DNA from: Ifrita kowaldi
Taxonomy: Eukaryota > Chordata > Aves > Passeriformes > Cinclosomatidae
Direction: 5' to 3'
DNA: 64,000 nt
NCBI GenBank assembly: GCA_013398055.1
Contig: VZRS01001725.1
Span: 62,001 to 126,000, forward strand
A program made the translations under genes and the position numbers. Positions within the stretch are counted from its first letter, which is position 1. Each line of letters starts with the position of its first letter. The notes under the pieces are model-generated. The model had not been told where the DNA came from. It ran no database searches and saw only the letters and a list, made by a program, of their open reading frames with translations. Of this stretch, positions 44,251 to 59,904 are shown piece by piece.

Positions 44251-47200
44251 TGGAGGAAGTTTTGCTGTACCTGTTGGGAGTCTTAGCGCACGTATTTGTA
44301 TTCTGACTCACAAAGATGCTCATAAGAGCATCCTGATCCACAGCTGTCCTGACAGATATGGGATTCTCCTGCTTCATTTGGAAATTGCAGACAACATAAA
44401 TAATCTTTAATACTACCCTGAAGCCTGAAAACGGAAGCACAGGTGGGGCAGAGAGGCCTCTAATAACTAATCTAAGGTTTGGTAATTTATGTGCCTGTAC
44501 CAGACGGCTGGCAGAGGGCTCAGGCTCTGTCCAGGGGGACACATTTGGAAACCTCTGTGACAATGTTGGAAGAGGGCCCTAAAATGATGAATTCATGGTG
44601 GCAATCTTCTTCAGGACTTTAAAAGGAATCAGTGAAACAGTGCTGAAACTCACAAAAAGTGAATTTTGCTATGTCCTTGGATGCTACAGTATTTTCTCAT
44701 CAGGATGTCTCTGGCGTTGTTGCCCAGCAAAATGAGGATCTGTAAGATGTCCCTTAGATGTCATTCACATGACCTCTCTGTCACTGCGAGCTGCTTTGTG
44801 AGTTCAGATCAGTGAACAGCTGCAGGTCTGTTATCCACTCAGTACTGACCCTACCAGCAGCAGCATCTGCCAGGAAGAGGTGCAACCACCACTGCTGTAG
44901 GAAAATAAATTCTTTAAAACTGGACAGCTTTGTGCTTCTTAATCATTTAGTGCTGTGAGATAGAGTAAGTAAATGTTTTAAGAGTTGAAAAACTGTTTGA
45001 ATAGAACAACAACTTTCTAATAGTATATAAAATAACATAAATATGAATATATAGTCTATTAGGAAAAGAATATACAGATTGAGTTTCTACTGACTGAAAA
45101 GGATTGTTACTGACAAACTGAAGTCCTGGTAAGAAACCTCATGGTTCTTCAGAGTAGGTTTTGGATTAACCATTTGAGTTTAGTGAATAAATACAAAACC
45201 TAGAATTTGCAAGTGCTTCTCATTGCAGAAACAGACATGCTGTCTCAAATGAAGGAAAACATCACTATACTTGCCTGGACAAATCCTGAAGCCTTTTACA
45301 AATAACGATTCCCATTTTCATTCTATTCTGTCTGAAAGTATAGCTGAGTATTTAATTGGCAGTGTTCTCTTTTTTTTCTCATCCAGTGCTTTCAGTAGTT
45401 ATATAAATACATATTTGACATTGCAATCCTCAGCCTTTCTAACTGCAATCTTTACAATGCTTAATACACATTAGGGATTTCATCTAATAGAGTGCCACAT
45501 TGAAAATTACCACAGTAATCCCTCTGTGATGACAAAAATGAAACCTTAAGCATATCAAGATTTTCTGCGACACAAATAAAGTTTAACAATTTTTCCACCC
45601 ATCATGCTTTACAAAAGCTTCCATAGGACCTGATTTCACTTGCATTTTGTAGTAATTCAAAAAAACCCCAACAACAAAACAACAAACAACAAAAACCCCA
45701 AACCAAACAAACCCAACCAAAACCTGTTCAGGTTTTTCTTTGCAGAAAGTCACTGAAAGTAAATGATCTGGAGCTCTATGTATTGCTGCTTTTTAAATAA
45801 TAATGCTTAATTTTTTATTTTATTCTATTTATATTCAAAACTTACCTGAAGATTTTTTCATCTTCTTCTTTAATTTGATACAAATACTATATTGCTCTAA
45901 CTTGGGATCAGCAATCTCTGCCTACATATTTAGTTTATAGAGACTTTTCTCATTTTCACCTTAGAATTCTGTATTTAATACATTTTGTCATGTCCCATGC
46001 CAACTATTACAATTTCAACATTCATGATATATATACTTCCTGGTATTCGTGTGTGACCAGGCTATTCTTAAGCTTTAGGAGATAACAATTTTTTACCTTC
46101 ATCCACTATCCCTTTGACTGGACTTGTATTCATTTCAGGAGCTAATTTAAAATGACTTTATTTCTTCAAAATAATGCATTTACAGCAACCTCCGGTATTT
46201 TCTTGACTTACTCTTTTTCCCTTTCTCTCCATTCCTTGTCTTGGTTCTCTGTTTTGTGGTTTTCCTGTCAGTCTCCACTGCTAATTGCCACCTTTTACAT
46301 TTCCACACTGTTCAGAATAATCTTTTTCTCATCCTTCCTATTGAAAAGTTGTGTTCTGCTAACACTTTGCTACTCACTTTTGCTGAACACTTCTTTTCTC
46401 AGAAAGACAGAAGTCAAAACTGCTAAGGACTTATCCTAACAACATTGGAAAAATCATAGAGTTACTGTTAATGACTAATCCTACTAATGACTCTGAAACA
46501 CAGTCATGACTGTGTTACTCACAGGCATCTATAAGGATTAATACTTCTAATAATCCTGATCTTGAAGAATGATACTTTCATTGTAGGGCAGATGGGTAGC
46601 AGGAGTAAGAGGGAAAAGAAATTAGGCGTGAGGAAAGGGATAAAACAGACAGAGAAAAAGAAACATAATTCACATAAAGCATATTGTTTGTTCTAACATC
46701 TAATTGAGATTAAACCATTTAGACATCAAAAATATTTACTTTATTGGAGTGACAGTTTTATATTACTACCTCGGAATGACAGTTTGCTGTACTTCTTAGC
46801 ACATTACTGCTGCTATTATCCTCTCACTATTTCATTGAGGCTCTCAGTTCGAAACCGAAAGTTTTCCATCATGTATTTTAAAAAATGGCTATTAAACATT
46901 TTCAGAAAGAATTATCCTAAAATTTTATTTATTGCACAACATGTAATGAGTTTCATCTGATAATAACACACTGGAAACAAGCAAACAAGATTCTGTGTTT
47001 CTCATAGTCTCCTATTTCTTCTACGTCTCTATATGAAGAGACAAAGAGCTACATGTATTCGTACCATCCAGAGAGTCAGAGTTTGGGCAAATTAATGCCA
47101 TGTTAGAAAAAATATCTTCTGGAAACCACTGCAAATGAAAAAGAGAACATGATGTGTGGGCTTTGGGATATCTCTCCAGTAATATGAAAATGCCAGCTGC

Positions 47201-50200
47201 TAAGTATGTACTAAGGAATTTAAGTGAGTGCAAATCTATTATCTACTGCACTTGCACTTTCAGGTTTTTCACTGTAGCCCTGCCAACATAAGCATATAAT
47301 TGGGATACACTTTCAGTGTATACAGGGACATAATATTAAACCAGTCAACAAACTTCATTTGGGGGTTGGTGCTGATGACAGATCTGTTAAGGAGATGATA
47401 AACCTGTGTTTTATCGTAACATAATATGCCCTGGGTACTGCTGAATAAAGCAATGCATTTGCTTACATAATTTGATTGTTAGGACTAAAGCAAATGGGAG
47501 TGCTTTAATCCTTATATGTTTTTGTCAAAGTAAAGTGGTAAGCTTTCTAAAGGCTCAGGACTATAATACACTTTATAATGGTTATTCCTTGTTTCTTTGT
47601 TGATTTTTTTAATTTGGTATATGACAAATTAATATTCCTTTAAAAACAGTATTTTTTAAAAAACTTCTTCAGTAATGAGAGTATGTGTATGATTTTCATG
47701 ATCACCATATAATAAAAATTTGTACAGATTCATATGAAAATAATAATTTGTGGTCTATGTTTCTTCCGATTTTTTTCCCCAAAACCCCTCTTTAGATAAT
47801 GTTGAAGTGAAAATTGTGGCATTTGCTTGCAATTAACCTCAGCTGATTGTTTTGTATTTGACTGACTTACATAATTCTTTCCTTGCTGTAGGTCTGTTGC
47901 AATATGTGGAATAGCTGAGATACCTTGCTGGGAAATAAAAAATTTGAATGAGTAACATAAGCTTAAAGGATGCCTGGGATTCAGATGGTATCCTGGTGAC
48001 TAGTGTCTTCTCCATTTGATGACAGAAGGCAAAAGAAATGAAAAAAAAGTAAGAAAAATTTAATAGCTCACTATGTGGGTCTGCATGGTCTCTATTCTAC
48101 ACCTAGATAAAAGACCCTCCCATCTGAAGCAAGGAAGTCGTTACACAGCATTAAAAATGTTAAAGAGTTTTTTTATCTTTAAAGAGGGGCTAGAAATCCA
48201 GAGTGCCTAAAGTGTTGTTACTCAGCCAGGTAGACTGTCGCAGGTCAGCAAACACCAAGTGCCCAGGGAATCACTGCTAAAAGACCACAAGACCTTTCAA
48301 GAACCAGATGCCTTCCTTCATTTTCCAAAGACTGCAAATAATGGTCAGAAAAAAAACCAAGAGGCGAACAAGCAAAATCCTCTAAGCTCTTACCTTGCAA
48401 ATTTTTATGAGATTTCTGCTTTAGAAAAGACTCACATTGACTTTATCAGTGGCATTCAGACTTTCTCCACTTGAATTTAGGTGGGGCAATATTTATAAAT
48501 TAATGCTTGACTGAAATTAATTGAATGGTATAGAGCCTAGATATTTTAAAATAAAATATTTGATGTGAAATCCTACAAAGAAAATGAAATTAAAATTGCT
48601 TTGAAAACAATCACAGACTAGATAAGCTACAGCCTATGAAATGACAACCACAGGTCAGAGACAGGCACAGTGTCTTTTCTGTTGCTTTATGTTTTAGAGA
48701 CATCACTCACATCACAGCATTTTGGCTGTAAGTGAGTGCAAATCTATCTGAGTTTGCATGTACTTGTTTATAAATGGATGAAATATTTTCAATGAAAATT
48801 TACAATCACGACATTCAGGTCCTGATCAAAATCATACAAAAGTCAGCTGGAAGGACTGCCATATCTGGTTGACTGAAATAGAAAATGCAGTATTTTCAGA
48901 AGACCAAAGGAGTTCAAGAACACTCCCACACAATGTGTTTGAGGTACAAGGGCATATTCATTGCAGCTGCAAGGTTCAATTAATTATCCTTGAATGCCAA
49001 TTTCAAACTACAGTCTGTAAAATTTTAAAAGCTCTATATTCATATAGGCCTTTTAGAAGATAGAATATAGAAAACGTTGTAGTGATGCCCTAAGTGGAGT
49101 AAAACGTGAATACTATCAAAAGTATAACAATCAAAAATATCAGTTTTCTCAAACCACCAGATGACACAGAGTTTTGTATATGTTCTCCACACATTACTGA
49201 AATGAATTATGATCAATTGCAGCAATTTATTGACTCACATGCTTATCATGGCTTTAAGAGGCTTTAAGAAAAGCACCAATTTCAGATATTTTGTAGGAAA
49301 TTATGTGAGTACCAGAGTTAGACTCTTGTAACGAACCTTAACTGTCAGAGAAATGATTTAGCATATATTGGATGTCAACCTTGTGAGGTTTTGTTACATG
49401 CTTAAAATTCTTGGAAACCATGGTACAAAATGAATGATAACTTTGTCCATTAACCAGATTATAAGATTTATTTATTCACATATGACGTATGCAGTGAGAA
49501 TGTGTTAACTGAGCTACAGTTTCATGCAGCTCAGTCCAAAAACTATTCCTAGGCACAACCTTACAGTTATTCTGCTTTTATCACTGCCTAAACACAGGAA
49601 TCTGTATGCTGGGATGTGAAAAAAATGCACTCTGCATGCTCTTTTGAAGAATTTTGCTTCATTTCCCTGAAAAATATTCCCTACATTGTTACTTTAATAA
49701 TCTGAGCTTGAGGGCCACATGAATAAATGAGTACATTTAATGCCAATCCTTAAATTAATTCCAAGTGGTTCTTTTACTTTTCACAGCATAATAAAATTAA
49801 TATGTTTTATTTGTTCTGAATGCATACCCTTGGTTTTATGGTTTCATCATCTATCTTGCGTTTCTGTGAAGGTATGAAATCCCCACAGGTGGGTGTTTTC
49901 CGCCTGTATGAATGCTGGCTACTCCTGACTGACATTTGGAGGCTGTAACTCTGAATTTCTTAGTACTTTACAAACAAATAACAGAGAAAGTTCTGTGTGA
50001 ATGTAGAGCAGTTCCTGCATGATTGCTGTTTGAAATAAACATGCTATTTGATTTTTCTAGTATATTAATCTTTCCTGATGTAGAGCATTCATGGCATGGC
50101 TCTTCTAGAGTGAAGGCAGCCAAGCTTTCACCAGGGCTACAGAGGTGCCAGGTTTTGCAAGTGAACCAAGAATAATTTCGAGCTTCTAAACAGACACCAG

Positions 50201-52769
50201 TTCCTCAGCAAAGTACCTTTTTATCCTTTGCTTTGCATCCTCCTTGACCCATCTTATCCTTCCTTTCCTCCTGCCTGTGAAGGAGTGAGAAATGAGAACT
50301 GCAGCAGGCTGACATGCTCCCCAGACACCTCTCTGATCTGTACAATACACTCAGCTACTGGGCAGGCTAGAAGTGGTCTGGGACCATTTTGAACTGTAGT
50401 GCACACATCCAAGTTCAGACATCAATCAGGTGCTTCCAAATCTAATTATGACTACAGGTTTGTCATTATAAATCTCTACATGACATCTCCCCTCCAGAAG
50501 CTAAATGCCGAGGAAAAATATAAATTGATGAGCTTTAACATTGTGCAGACAGGAATTGTAAGCAGCAAAGATTCAACTAGAAGGGCATGGAAGCTCACTG
50601 ATGTTGTCCCATTAATATTGGTGGGAGCCATACTAATCAGGAAAAAAGCCCAAACAGACCCACCTCCTCCCTTGCTCCCTCACGTGATGAACATGTGTAA
50701 TTGGGGTTGTTCTTGGTATCTGAAAAGTGTGTTTCAAGGAACATTTTTTAAAAAGCCTTTTTGTAAGACCATGAAGAATCATATATGCCATATCTGCAGT
50801 GTAATTTGGACACTTTTAGTAATGTCTAAATAATTACCAAATATTTACATTAGCAAATTCTGAAATTCCTAATAAAATTTATAAAGCTAGATATCAAATA
50901 TTGGAAGATATCAGCGTTTGACTTATAAAAAATATTTACAATACATGCAAAAAATTATTTACAAGAAAATAATTTCTTGCAATTATTTCTTATGTACTTT
51001 ATCAGCTCTATTAAATTTGCCTTCATTGCCATTCATGTAAGAAAATTGGAAGCCTGGTGAAGTAAGCTAGCAGGAATCAAACGTGATGATAGAAAGGCAA
51101 TAATACAGAAGAAATATTTAAGTCATTGCTGTCTTCTTTGATTAGGTCACTCTAGGTTAACCAACCTCAAGTAACTAAACAACTAATACACAACTAAAAA
51201 TGTTTGTTCTGTGACTTATGTTATTACTTCGAAGTTGTCTTTTCTTGAGCATTGACTTCATCCATCTGAACAGCTTCAGGTTCCCTATGTCAGAGCCTTT
51301 TCCAGGTTCCCCTACAAGTGTCCTCACTCCCTGCCTTTTTTTGCTAGGTAGAGGACTATGATATTCATAGTAATAACTACTTTTTTTATTTTTGTATTTC
51401 TCACTATCATCTATTTCTGTATTGAGTTCTCCCATAAATGCCAGCACAGAGCACTTCAAAAACAGCAGAAGTGAGGTCTTCTAACTTTTGAAAGGCTACC
51501 TAAATGTCTTTTGAGGACTTTTAGAACCATACCAAAGTTTCTATATTTCTCTCAGGCGGATATTTAAAGGATTTTCCAAATTGAAAGTGTGTAACAATGG
51601 AAGTCTTTGTAATCTTCTGTGCTTTTCAAAAATTAAAAATTTCTTTACAGTAAAATTATAGTAGAAAAACCTTTTTTCCTCCCTGTATCTTGTTAAGGAA
51701 TATCACCTTGATGGTCAGATTCTAAAGAATGTATTTGTAGAATACAAGATTCAGAATGTGTTTGAGTTCTCCATACTTATTTACAAGCCTGAAATTTCAT
51801 CCTAATAACACTAATAGAAAAATAATTTCTAAAAATAATAGACTGGAAGTCTTTGAAGATGAAAAATATACATCAGGGAATGCACCTTAATGGAATGATT
51901 AGTTGAAAGGACAGGAAAATGGAGTAGGAGCCTGAAACAACATTGGAAGATACACTTGTGTGGACTTTTATTAAGTCCAAGGTAGAAAGTGGGCAGGCAG
52001 GCAAGACTGCCTCACTGACAAATGTGAACTCTCACATGGATCTTCGTATCTGGGATTTTCGCGTGGATTATATCAAATAAACACCAAGAAGTGAATGTAA
52101 GCTAAGAAAGGGAATAGAGGCTTTACTAATAGCTGTCTTTTAAATACTTAACTGACTTTCTAAGAAGTTACAGAGGTTCTCTGCAATCAAGTTTTCTATT
52201 TAAGTTTGATAAGGCATCTAACTAAACTTCTCTTTGCACATACATTATAAACAGGTAGACTTTGGTGTAAGTCCACGGAACAGATGAAAATAACTTTGGA
52301 AATAGTGAGTTCTGCAGAAGAGTTCATACACCAAAGACCAGTGCGTGATTGAAATAATGATACAGTTTGACTAAATAAAAAATAATAAAGCAAATTCTCT
52401 TTCCTTCACCTGTTCAAACAAAATTCTGATCTTTTTGATGCAGTGCATATTTTCAATAAAAATTGATAAACATGCTAGGATAGAATTTGGCAGAAGTCAA
52501 GTAGATGTATTTTATAAATCATGTCAGAACAGCATTTATTTCACTAAATCATATTTTCTAAAATGTAATGCTTGACTTAGAGTAATTGAGAAGAGCTGCA
52601 TTTTTTATCTGCTTTCATTTCTCAACTTAAATAGGATATCCTTGTCATATGAAGCATAATTGTCTATAGCTCTTTCTGCATTAATGATGTTTTGGAGCTC
52701 AACAGCAAGGGTTTCTGGATTCTGTAGCACTGATGTCAAGGAGGACAGTTTGCTAGGAGTCATGCTATT
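44251..52769. other. AT-rich stretch without a recognised gene
   Basis: About 8.5 kb with no recognised gene, LINE or LTR. The longest frame (50399-50830, plus, 144 codons) has no domain, signal peptide or neighbours supporting it. An AC-rich tract lies at 45658-45724. Such sequence fits an intron or gene desert. Confidence 0.5.
45658..45724. repeat. A/C-rich low-complexity tract
   Basis: Runs of AAAAACCCC, ACAACAAAAC and CCAAACC-like units, similar to tracts at 23103-23158 and 36861-36918. Simple sequence of uncertain origin. Confidence 0.75.
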
Positions 52770-52835
52770 AAAACAAAACAAAACAAAACAAAACAAAACA
52801 AAACAAAACAAAACAAAACAAAACAAAAAACAAAC
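52770..52835. repeat. (AAAAC)n microsatellite
   Basis: About eleven near-perfect AAAAC units followed by AAAAAACAAACC. The open frames crossing it on both strands are repeat translation. Possibly the A-rich tail of an old insertion, but no body was recognised next to it. Confidence 0.93.
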
Positions 52836-55800
52836 CCTAGCCTGTGTCAGCAGTGAACAACAGAAAAATACAATGATGAGACAAAATTACACTGGTCTCA
52901 AATTAAGTATTCAGGAGGGAAATTTCCATAGCATACTACTAATTTCCAAGCAATGGAATTTTGAATATGTATGTCTTGAATTTACTGAAAGAGCACTTAA
53001 ACCATGGTTGATCTGGTGTCAAAAGTTCCTTAGTTCTGCTGACTCATACTCTTTCTTATTAAATTCTGTTTCTGTACACTTGTGTAAATTGATCTTGTTT
53101 GTATAAAAAAAAGTTAGGGATATGCCTTTGTTCACACAAATGCATCCAATCAGCAGCCAGAGAACAGCACAGGACTTTTCAGCACAACATGCAACCTCAG
53201 CTCTCCCACAGAAGGAGCACAGAAATATTTTGCACTCAGGATGTATGCATGCAATCATTTTCCCAAAATACGAAAATAGCATATATGCTAGAATTACATC
53301 ATCATTCAGGACTGTTTTGGGAATATAGATCAAAAGCCACTATTAATCAGTAATTTCTTTTCTGTGATTATGTCAGGCATGTCTTATGTTTACACATAGA
53401 AAACCAGCTAGAAATTTTTGGATAGCACTGGGAAAAATGCAATCCCTATTGTATTTATAGCTGAAAATTGAAGAGTAATTATGAAATTTATCAGTGTCAG
53501 CTTGTCAGGTAGCAGAAATAAACACATATTTTACTGAAAACTAATCAAAACATTTATATTGAAGCTCTTGATTACACAAAACATCTTCAAGTGATTTTTG
53601 ATGATTGACTTATTACTATCTTAAGGTTAAGAGTGTTGCTGCCAGCTGAGGTAAGTGAGGCAGAAGAGAACACATTCCTTTCTGTCTGAGACTGTCCCTA
53701 CAATTAGCAAATAAATTTGGGCCACAGGCCCTAGTCTGTTAATTTTTTTCAATGTCAATTAGAAGATGCATACATAAACAAACCCATGCAAATTTGTCTG
53801 CAGACTTGCTTGTTTGCAAAGTCATCACCAACTGAAGATGTCTACAAAGCAGTTGTGTCCATCTATCCATCCAACTGCTCCAGAAATTTTTAGGGTGGAT
53901 ATCATGTAACACAATCTGGAGCACAATCTCCTAAAGGAAACTGTTTGTTCTTTACTTCAGGTGAGGAAAGAACAAAGTTAGTTCATTGGGAACATTCCCA
54001 TTCCTGCTGTATCCTGTTCAGAGATCACTGTCTTTCTGTTCTGCAGTAGAGAGCAAAAACTAACTGCAAGATGAAATGTGTTTTCCAACCACTCAATGTA
54101 CACATTCTAAGAGAAAGATCAATTAGTAAAATTTACGGGAGTGTTTAAATAAGTAAGTATTTCTATTATATCTGTATACTGAACTCAGAAAACTGGGCTA
54201 AAGGAATGCTAAGACTGAATATACTGTCTAAATTCAACCAATTTTTTAAGGACTTTCAACTTTTACCAGGTTGCTGATGCTGCAGAATGCACATTGTTGA
54301 ATTTCTAATCAGTGCGAATATCAGAAGTCCTCTGTGACGTAGTCATGATGAGGGTAATACACTGAAAAACTGAATTCCACTTTGCCTCTGCCAAGCAGTT
54401 GCCTGCCAAGCTGGACAATGAGACAAAAAGTCTCTGGTTAGCCACCCCGTGCTTCTCATTTTCTTGGCACCAACTGAAAGATCTGTTATCTGAAATCCAG
54501 AGGTGTCGTAGCACAAAACACAAGCATACTAAACACTTTATTCTCACTATATACTCCAGACAACTAAGTTATAAATTTCTTATCATGGCCAGCATTTCCA
54601 GCTATTTCAGGCCCTCAAACAGAACTGATTCTTATTCAGCTTTTCACCTTATTCACCTTTTATTGCCACACATTTCTATTTGATGCTCAAAATGCCTTCT
54701 TAATATTCATTAATTTTTTTAATTTTAATTTTGCTAAACAAACCGGGTATCAGTAGAATGTAAAGCAGAAAACTTTTGCATATCTGCAATGGTGAATACA
54801 TTCATAATTAGCAAATATAATTAAAACATTTAGTAACAATGTGTTTATTTGAAAAATATTTACACAGCATTTGCTCACCAGTATTTTAAGCACACAGGAA
54901 AACTCAGTCTGTTTTGACTCAGTGACATTTTAAATGAACACACAGAAAGACAAAATGGAATGCTTACTTTGTAGAACCCTATTTAGCTAAATGCATTTAA
55001 CTAGTTTAAATCAGTGGTTGCTTCCCAGTAGTTTCACTTGTGTGGATTAAAAACAGAGGCTTTTCTGGAGAAGTCAGATATTGACCTGTTAACTCAAGTG
55101 TCAAATGAAACAAAATTTTAAGTATGTTGCTCCCATTGCCATCTCGACAACAGCGTTGTGCTTTGATCTGTCAGGTAAAATGATACTCTACTCACTTAAT
55201 GTAAATAAGTAATATATTTAACTACGGAATGGTAGTTAGATCTGCCGGTAATTATTAATGACAGTACTGACATGATTTGATTAAAACACAAATCTTCATA
55301 ATATTATGGTAAAAATTCCTCTTGCCACAGCATGTTTTAGAAAGAACTAGAGCTCTGTAAATGCTTTTGTAAGATACCATTACCTGAATTTGTGTTTCAT
55401 AACCTGTTTCAGCTATAAGATGCATTCAAGAAATAAAGATTTTTCTGCATTCAGCCTTACTGAAATTCACTCATGCTGAAATGGCCTGACAGTGAAAGCA
55501 ATTAATTAAAAGAGCATAAAAACTTATCAGCAACAAAATAATTTTACTGCACATCAATTCCAGTATTTTAAAACAAGGGTACTCAAACTATTGACTTTTA
55601 CTGACTTTAAAACTGATATTACCTAGAGCTTATGAGTGTAACTTGTAGTTATTTTGACTGCTGTTGAGGGGGTTTTACAATAAACAGCAAGGACAAAACA
55701 TGTGACTACTTCTGAGAGTTACATCTCTGTCATTGATAATTCTTAACATTTAAGAAGGCATAACTTTATGAATTATTATTTTTGAATTTTGTTTCCACGT

Positions 55801-58800
55801 CGAGTCACAATATTTGCTTTCTCCATCTCTGCTTCTCTTTTTCCTTACATTGTTTGTTCTCAATTTGCAGGAACTCTGACATTTAGCAGCCTAGTAACTT
55901 TACCCTTCTCCTAATGTTGCCATCTTCTTGATGCAGATAAAAGCACCTCAGGTAAACAGCTTAATTTGTCTTTGATGTACTGGAGTTTCACTAACTCAGT
56001 TAGGATTTTGTGAATCAAATAATTCGTTCTTGTCCAAATTTTTCCAAATATTTATGTTTGCTTTCAAACCTTGCACAAATTGAAGTTTATCTTTGTACCA
56101 CTAAATTAATTTTTGCTTGATTTTTCTACAGCTGTCACATAGTTCTGTTATTTTCATATAAGGTCAGTTGGATACCCAATACTATATGGTTTAATTGAGA
56201 TGTAAACTAGAAGAGAAAGTGCAAGCACACCAGGACTGAGCAGTGAAGACAAACTATCTCAGCTAAGGCTTAGAGCTTTGGAGATACAGGATAGAAATAG
56301 GTATAAATGCCCACAAGGGATATGGGAAAGAACTGCAGAGTCATGAGATTTCAATTTTTGGGAACAGCTATAGTTGCCTTTCACCTTGGGATAGTAACCG
56401 ATAATAAATGCTGCCTTGCGGGCAATTGCTCAGCTCAGATCACTGCAGCTGATGTGTGGCCTCAAAGAGGCACAAAGGCAGTGAATAACCTCTTGCGGGG
56501 CAAAGCCAGTGTAGATCACTGATTTGCATGTGGTAAAACCAGTTGTCCATCTCACAAATTGTTTAGGATAGAGATGTGTTCCCCTTTAATCAGAACGCGA
56601 TACCAGCTTTAACTTACACTTGCATTTTTATACCATCCTAAGTGACCTGGGTTTGAAGTTTGTGCCTGTTTAAAGATTATGAAAATTAATATCAGTGATT
56701 TGTAGAGAACATTCTGTGTGGTTGGAAGAAATACAGCAATTAATCTGGAAATGAGACAGGAAAGAGGCTCAGCTTACCTTATAACAGCCAATCACAGTCA
56801 CTGGAGAAAAGATACTGTTTTTTATTCAAACCCATTAGCCATATGAATTTAAGAAAAAATACTGAAACTTGAGATGTCAATCACAACCCAAACAAGGTCT
56901 GAGAATAAAACAGATGAGATGGTAAAGTAAGGACTGGTTCTAACTAAAGAGACGTATATTCATACAATTAGATACAAGGAAATCATAGTGTACTATTTCC
57001 AAGGCCGGTGTTTTATTTGTGTGGAAAAAAGGTGCAAGATAAAGGAGGTCCATCAGGAAAGAATTAGCTGGTCTTGTGTATCAAGGGATAACTAGTTGGA
57101 AGATGCTGCTCATGCTCAGCCACTCATTAGTTTTTATACTGTTTTTCAGTTTGAGAAATTCCTTTTTGTGTTACCATGTATTTTGTTTGGGCGAGGAAAC
57201 TAAGCACAAAAGGAAGCACTCAGAAATTGTTAAGAAATTGCTGGGTATTTTTGCTAGACTCCTGAAGGAAGTTGCTAATCTACCTCAAAGTCTATAGTCA
57301 GGTAAGCTTTTCCCGGTACAGTAACCCTCTTTTATGTATGTCTGACAGAACACAAAGGGCTTTTTTGACTTTGTAATGACACAGCTCATTATTTTAACTA
57401 GCATCAATTAAACATTTGGCTAACTGAAGTAGGAAGTGAAACATGTTTCCTGTAGTAGAGATATGTGTTTGGGACAAGGTAGTTTAAAAGTCACAAAAAG
57501 TTTAGACAGTTCTGGAAGTTTCATTACCATATTCATTTCTGTATTTTGTCCAGCTCAATAATTTTTTCAAGCATACATCCTTCTTCATAGGGACAAATTA
57601 GACTTGACTCTGATAAAATACAGTGGAAGGAAAAAAAGGAAATCATAGCTATCACAGCTATCTCCTGGAGATACAAGTTTGCTTTTCTCAAGCAGAGGGA
57701 ATCATGTCCACTTTACTCTCATACTACAACTGGTTCTGTAAAAAGAGGAAAAATACATAGCTGAAAATAAATGCCAACAAAATCTGCTGCTGAGATATTA
57801 GACACAGAGCAACTCAAATGAAATGCTGAGTTATTCCACAAGGTCTGACATGCCTGCAACAGTTAAGGAGTACACAGCGCACGGTAGTGAAATTATATAT
57901 AGCCATATATCGTAAAGTGTAGCCCTGCTTTACTCGAAAACCTGCTAAAGTAATAATAAAAAACAAAAACTTTCCTAAATAATAAATAAGCTCTGAAGAT
58001 ACATGGGTACAATTTCATAGTTAATTCCTAGACTGAAAAGCAAAATTGTTCAACATTGCTTTTTTTCCTTCTCAGTCCCAATGTAATGGGAAACAAATGA
58101 CTTAAACACATCAACTTCGGATGTTTTTTCAAGGACAAAAAGTATTCTTAATAGTAATGCTAAAGGTTTGACAAACTCAAAACATTGTGAAGTTCAGTGG
58201 CTGTGACTGGAGGAGCATATCTTATACCTCTAGATTTTTTACTACATTTTCAATGCCATGATCTAATTCTTAAGCTATGTGGTTCAGCTACTGTGTTACT
58301 TACTCCTGCAAGCCCATAGAGAGCAGTATGCAAAGTTAAATTTTACGCAGCACATATCAAGGCCATTAAAACAGTTTTAGTATTTGTTTCTGAAATTTCC
58401 ATTTCAAAGGTAAATACAGAAAACAATACAAAATCTCCCTGGAAATAGTTCAGTTTTAAAAATCCTAGAACCCTTACTTTATCTTTTGTACAGTAGGATG
58501 AAAGGATAGCATGGAATTATTTCCCCATCTTCCAAATTATCTTGCTTTCTAGAAATTATGGTGAAGAAAAAAATTTTAAACATTATTCTTTGTCTTGAAT
58601 GCATTCAACCTCGTACCCATCTGTATTAATTTGAAAAAGGTCCTGTCTAGATCTGTTTTGATTAAAGCATGCATGATCTTATAAAGGACAAACAGCTGTT
58701 AGGATAGGGCATAAAGATTTGCAAGCTCTTTTTGAGAATTTAATTTCCTCAATTTAATATATATAACCTGTAATGCTAGTGGTTTGTGCATCCTTTATAC

Positions 58801-59904
58801 ACGGAATACTCCGCATGAAATTTTATATCACATTATACTGGACAATCTAAGGTAATGGAAACAAAATATACCCCAGGTTCCTGGGGACTCGAAAACCCAG
58901 ATTTATGTTCTTGGCACCTTCATAAAAATTTACTAGTGACTGACATCAGTATGTACAAGAAAACTTTAGTTGCTACGGTTTTGATTTAAGAAATTGTCTG
59001 GCTTTTTACATGACGTCAGTTTAGAATTCTTCCTACACAAAGACACAAAATCCCAAATGTCCCCAGTGGTTTGGGGAAAGCTAATTGATGCAATGACTAG
59101 GACATTGTGCTGTTCTCAGTAGTCTATTTCCTCTCCATTTGCTGATGTCACACTGAGGTGTCAATTAAAGATGATATGTGCAAATCTTTTAGGTAGATAA
59201 TGAGATAAAAGAAAAGGTTGCAAAACACAAGGTCATAGCTTCACAATTAAGGATGAAATAAATGAAGATGATTTATGGAGGAAAATCAGGGAAGATAGAA
59301 ATGGAATGCCCTGATTAATTCATTAATTTAAACACACCCTGCTTAGACGTGACACAGCAGCCCCTCTATAGAGTTGTACAGTACATTTTATACACTTTAC
59401 CTGACATATGACAAATTGTTTCACTGACAAGCAATGGAGCTCATTCTGAGTTGGAGACATACACTTAACAACAGATAACTGTAAAAGATTCACTCCTGAG
59501 TTAACTAAGGTACTCACATAAGGAAAAAGACTGAGATAACTCCATACCCACCCTGCAAAATGTATTGTCAAAGAGATAGTTACCAAGCAGTCATTCACAC
59601 ACATCACCCCCCAAAATGTGAAACAGGAACATGGGTGAGAAATACCATCCATAAATCAGAAACTGGAGAAAATAAGTGGGATCAAGAAAAGGAGACAAAT
59701 TTCTTTCTTCTACAATCCCAGAGAGCTTGGCTAAATAAGATAGTCTCAATTGATCCCTGTTTACTTTCAGTCAGGTCAACTGGCAGACATGGCCTACTCC
59801 ATACACACTAATTCTTATTCTAGAGAAAGACTGGTTCAGAAGAAAGAAATCTGGCTCAGATTTGGCTGGTCAAAGCCTTCTCCAAAGAATTTAGGTAAAT
59901 CCTA
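52836..59904. other. AT-rich stretch without a recognised gene
   Basis: About 7 kb with no recognised gene, RNA or known repeat. Frames are short on both strands. Conserved non-coding elements cannot be told from background without alignment. Confidence 0.5.

Noticed and set aside
43925..44563. Long frames on both strands with Pro/Phe/Ser or Arg/Glu/Gly repeats
   Set aside because: They are translations of the CCTTC/CCTTCCCGCA arrays and cross the undetermined base at 44187.
50399..50833. 144-codon plus-strand frame, the longest outside repeats
   Set aside because: No signal peptide, domain, repeat or supportive neighbour; one frame of this length is plausible by chance in 64 kb.
52605..53106. 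73- and 148-codon frames with Phe/Cys or Lys/Gln/Asn repeats
   Set aside because: They arise from the (AAAAC)n array; no conserved-looking sequence lies outside it.
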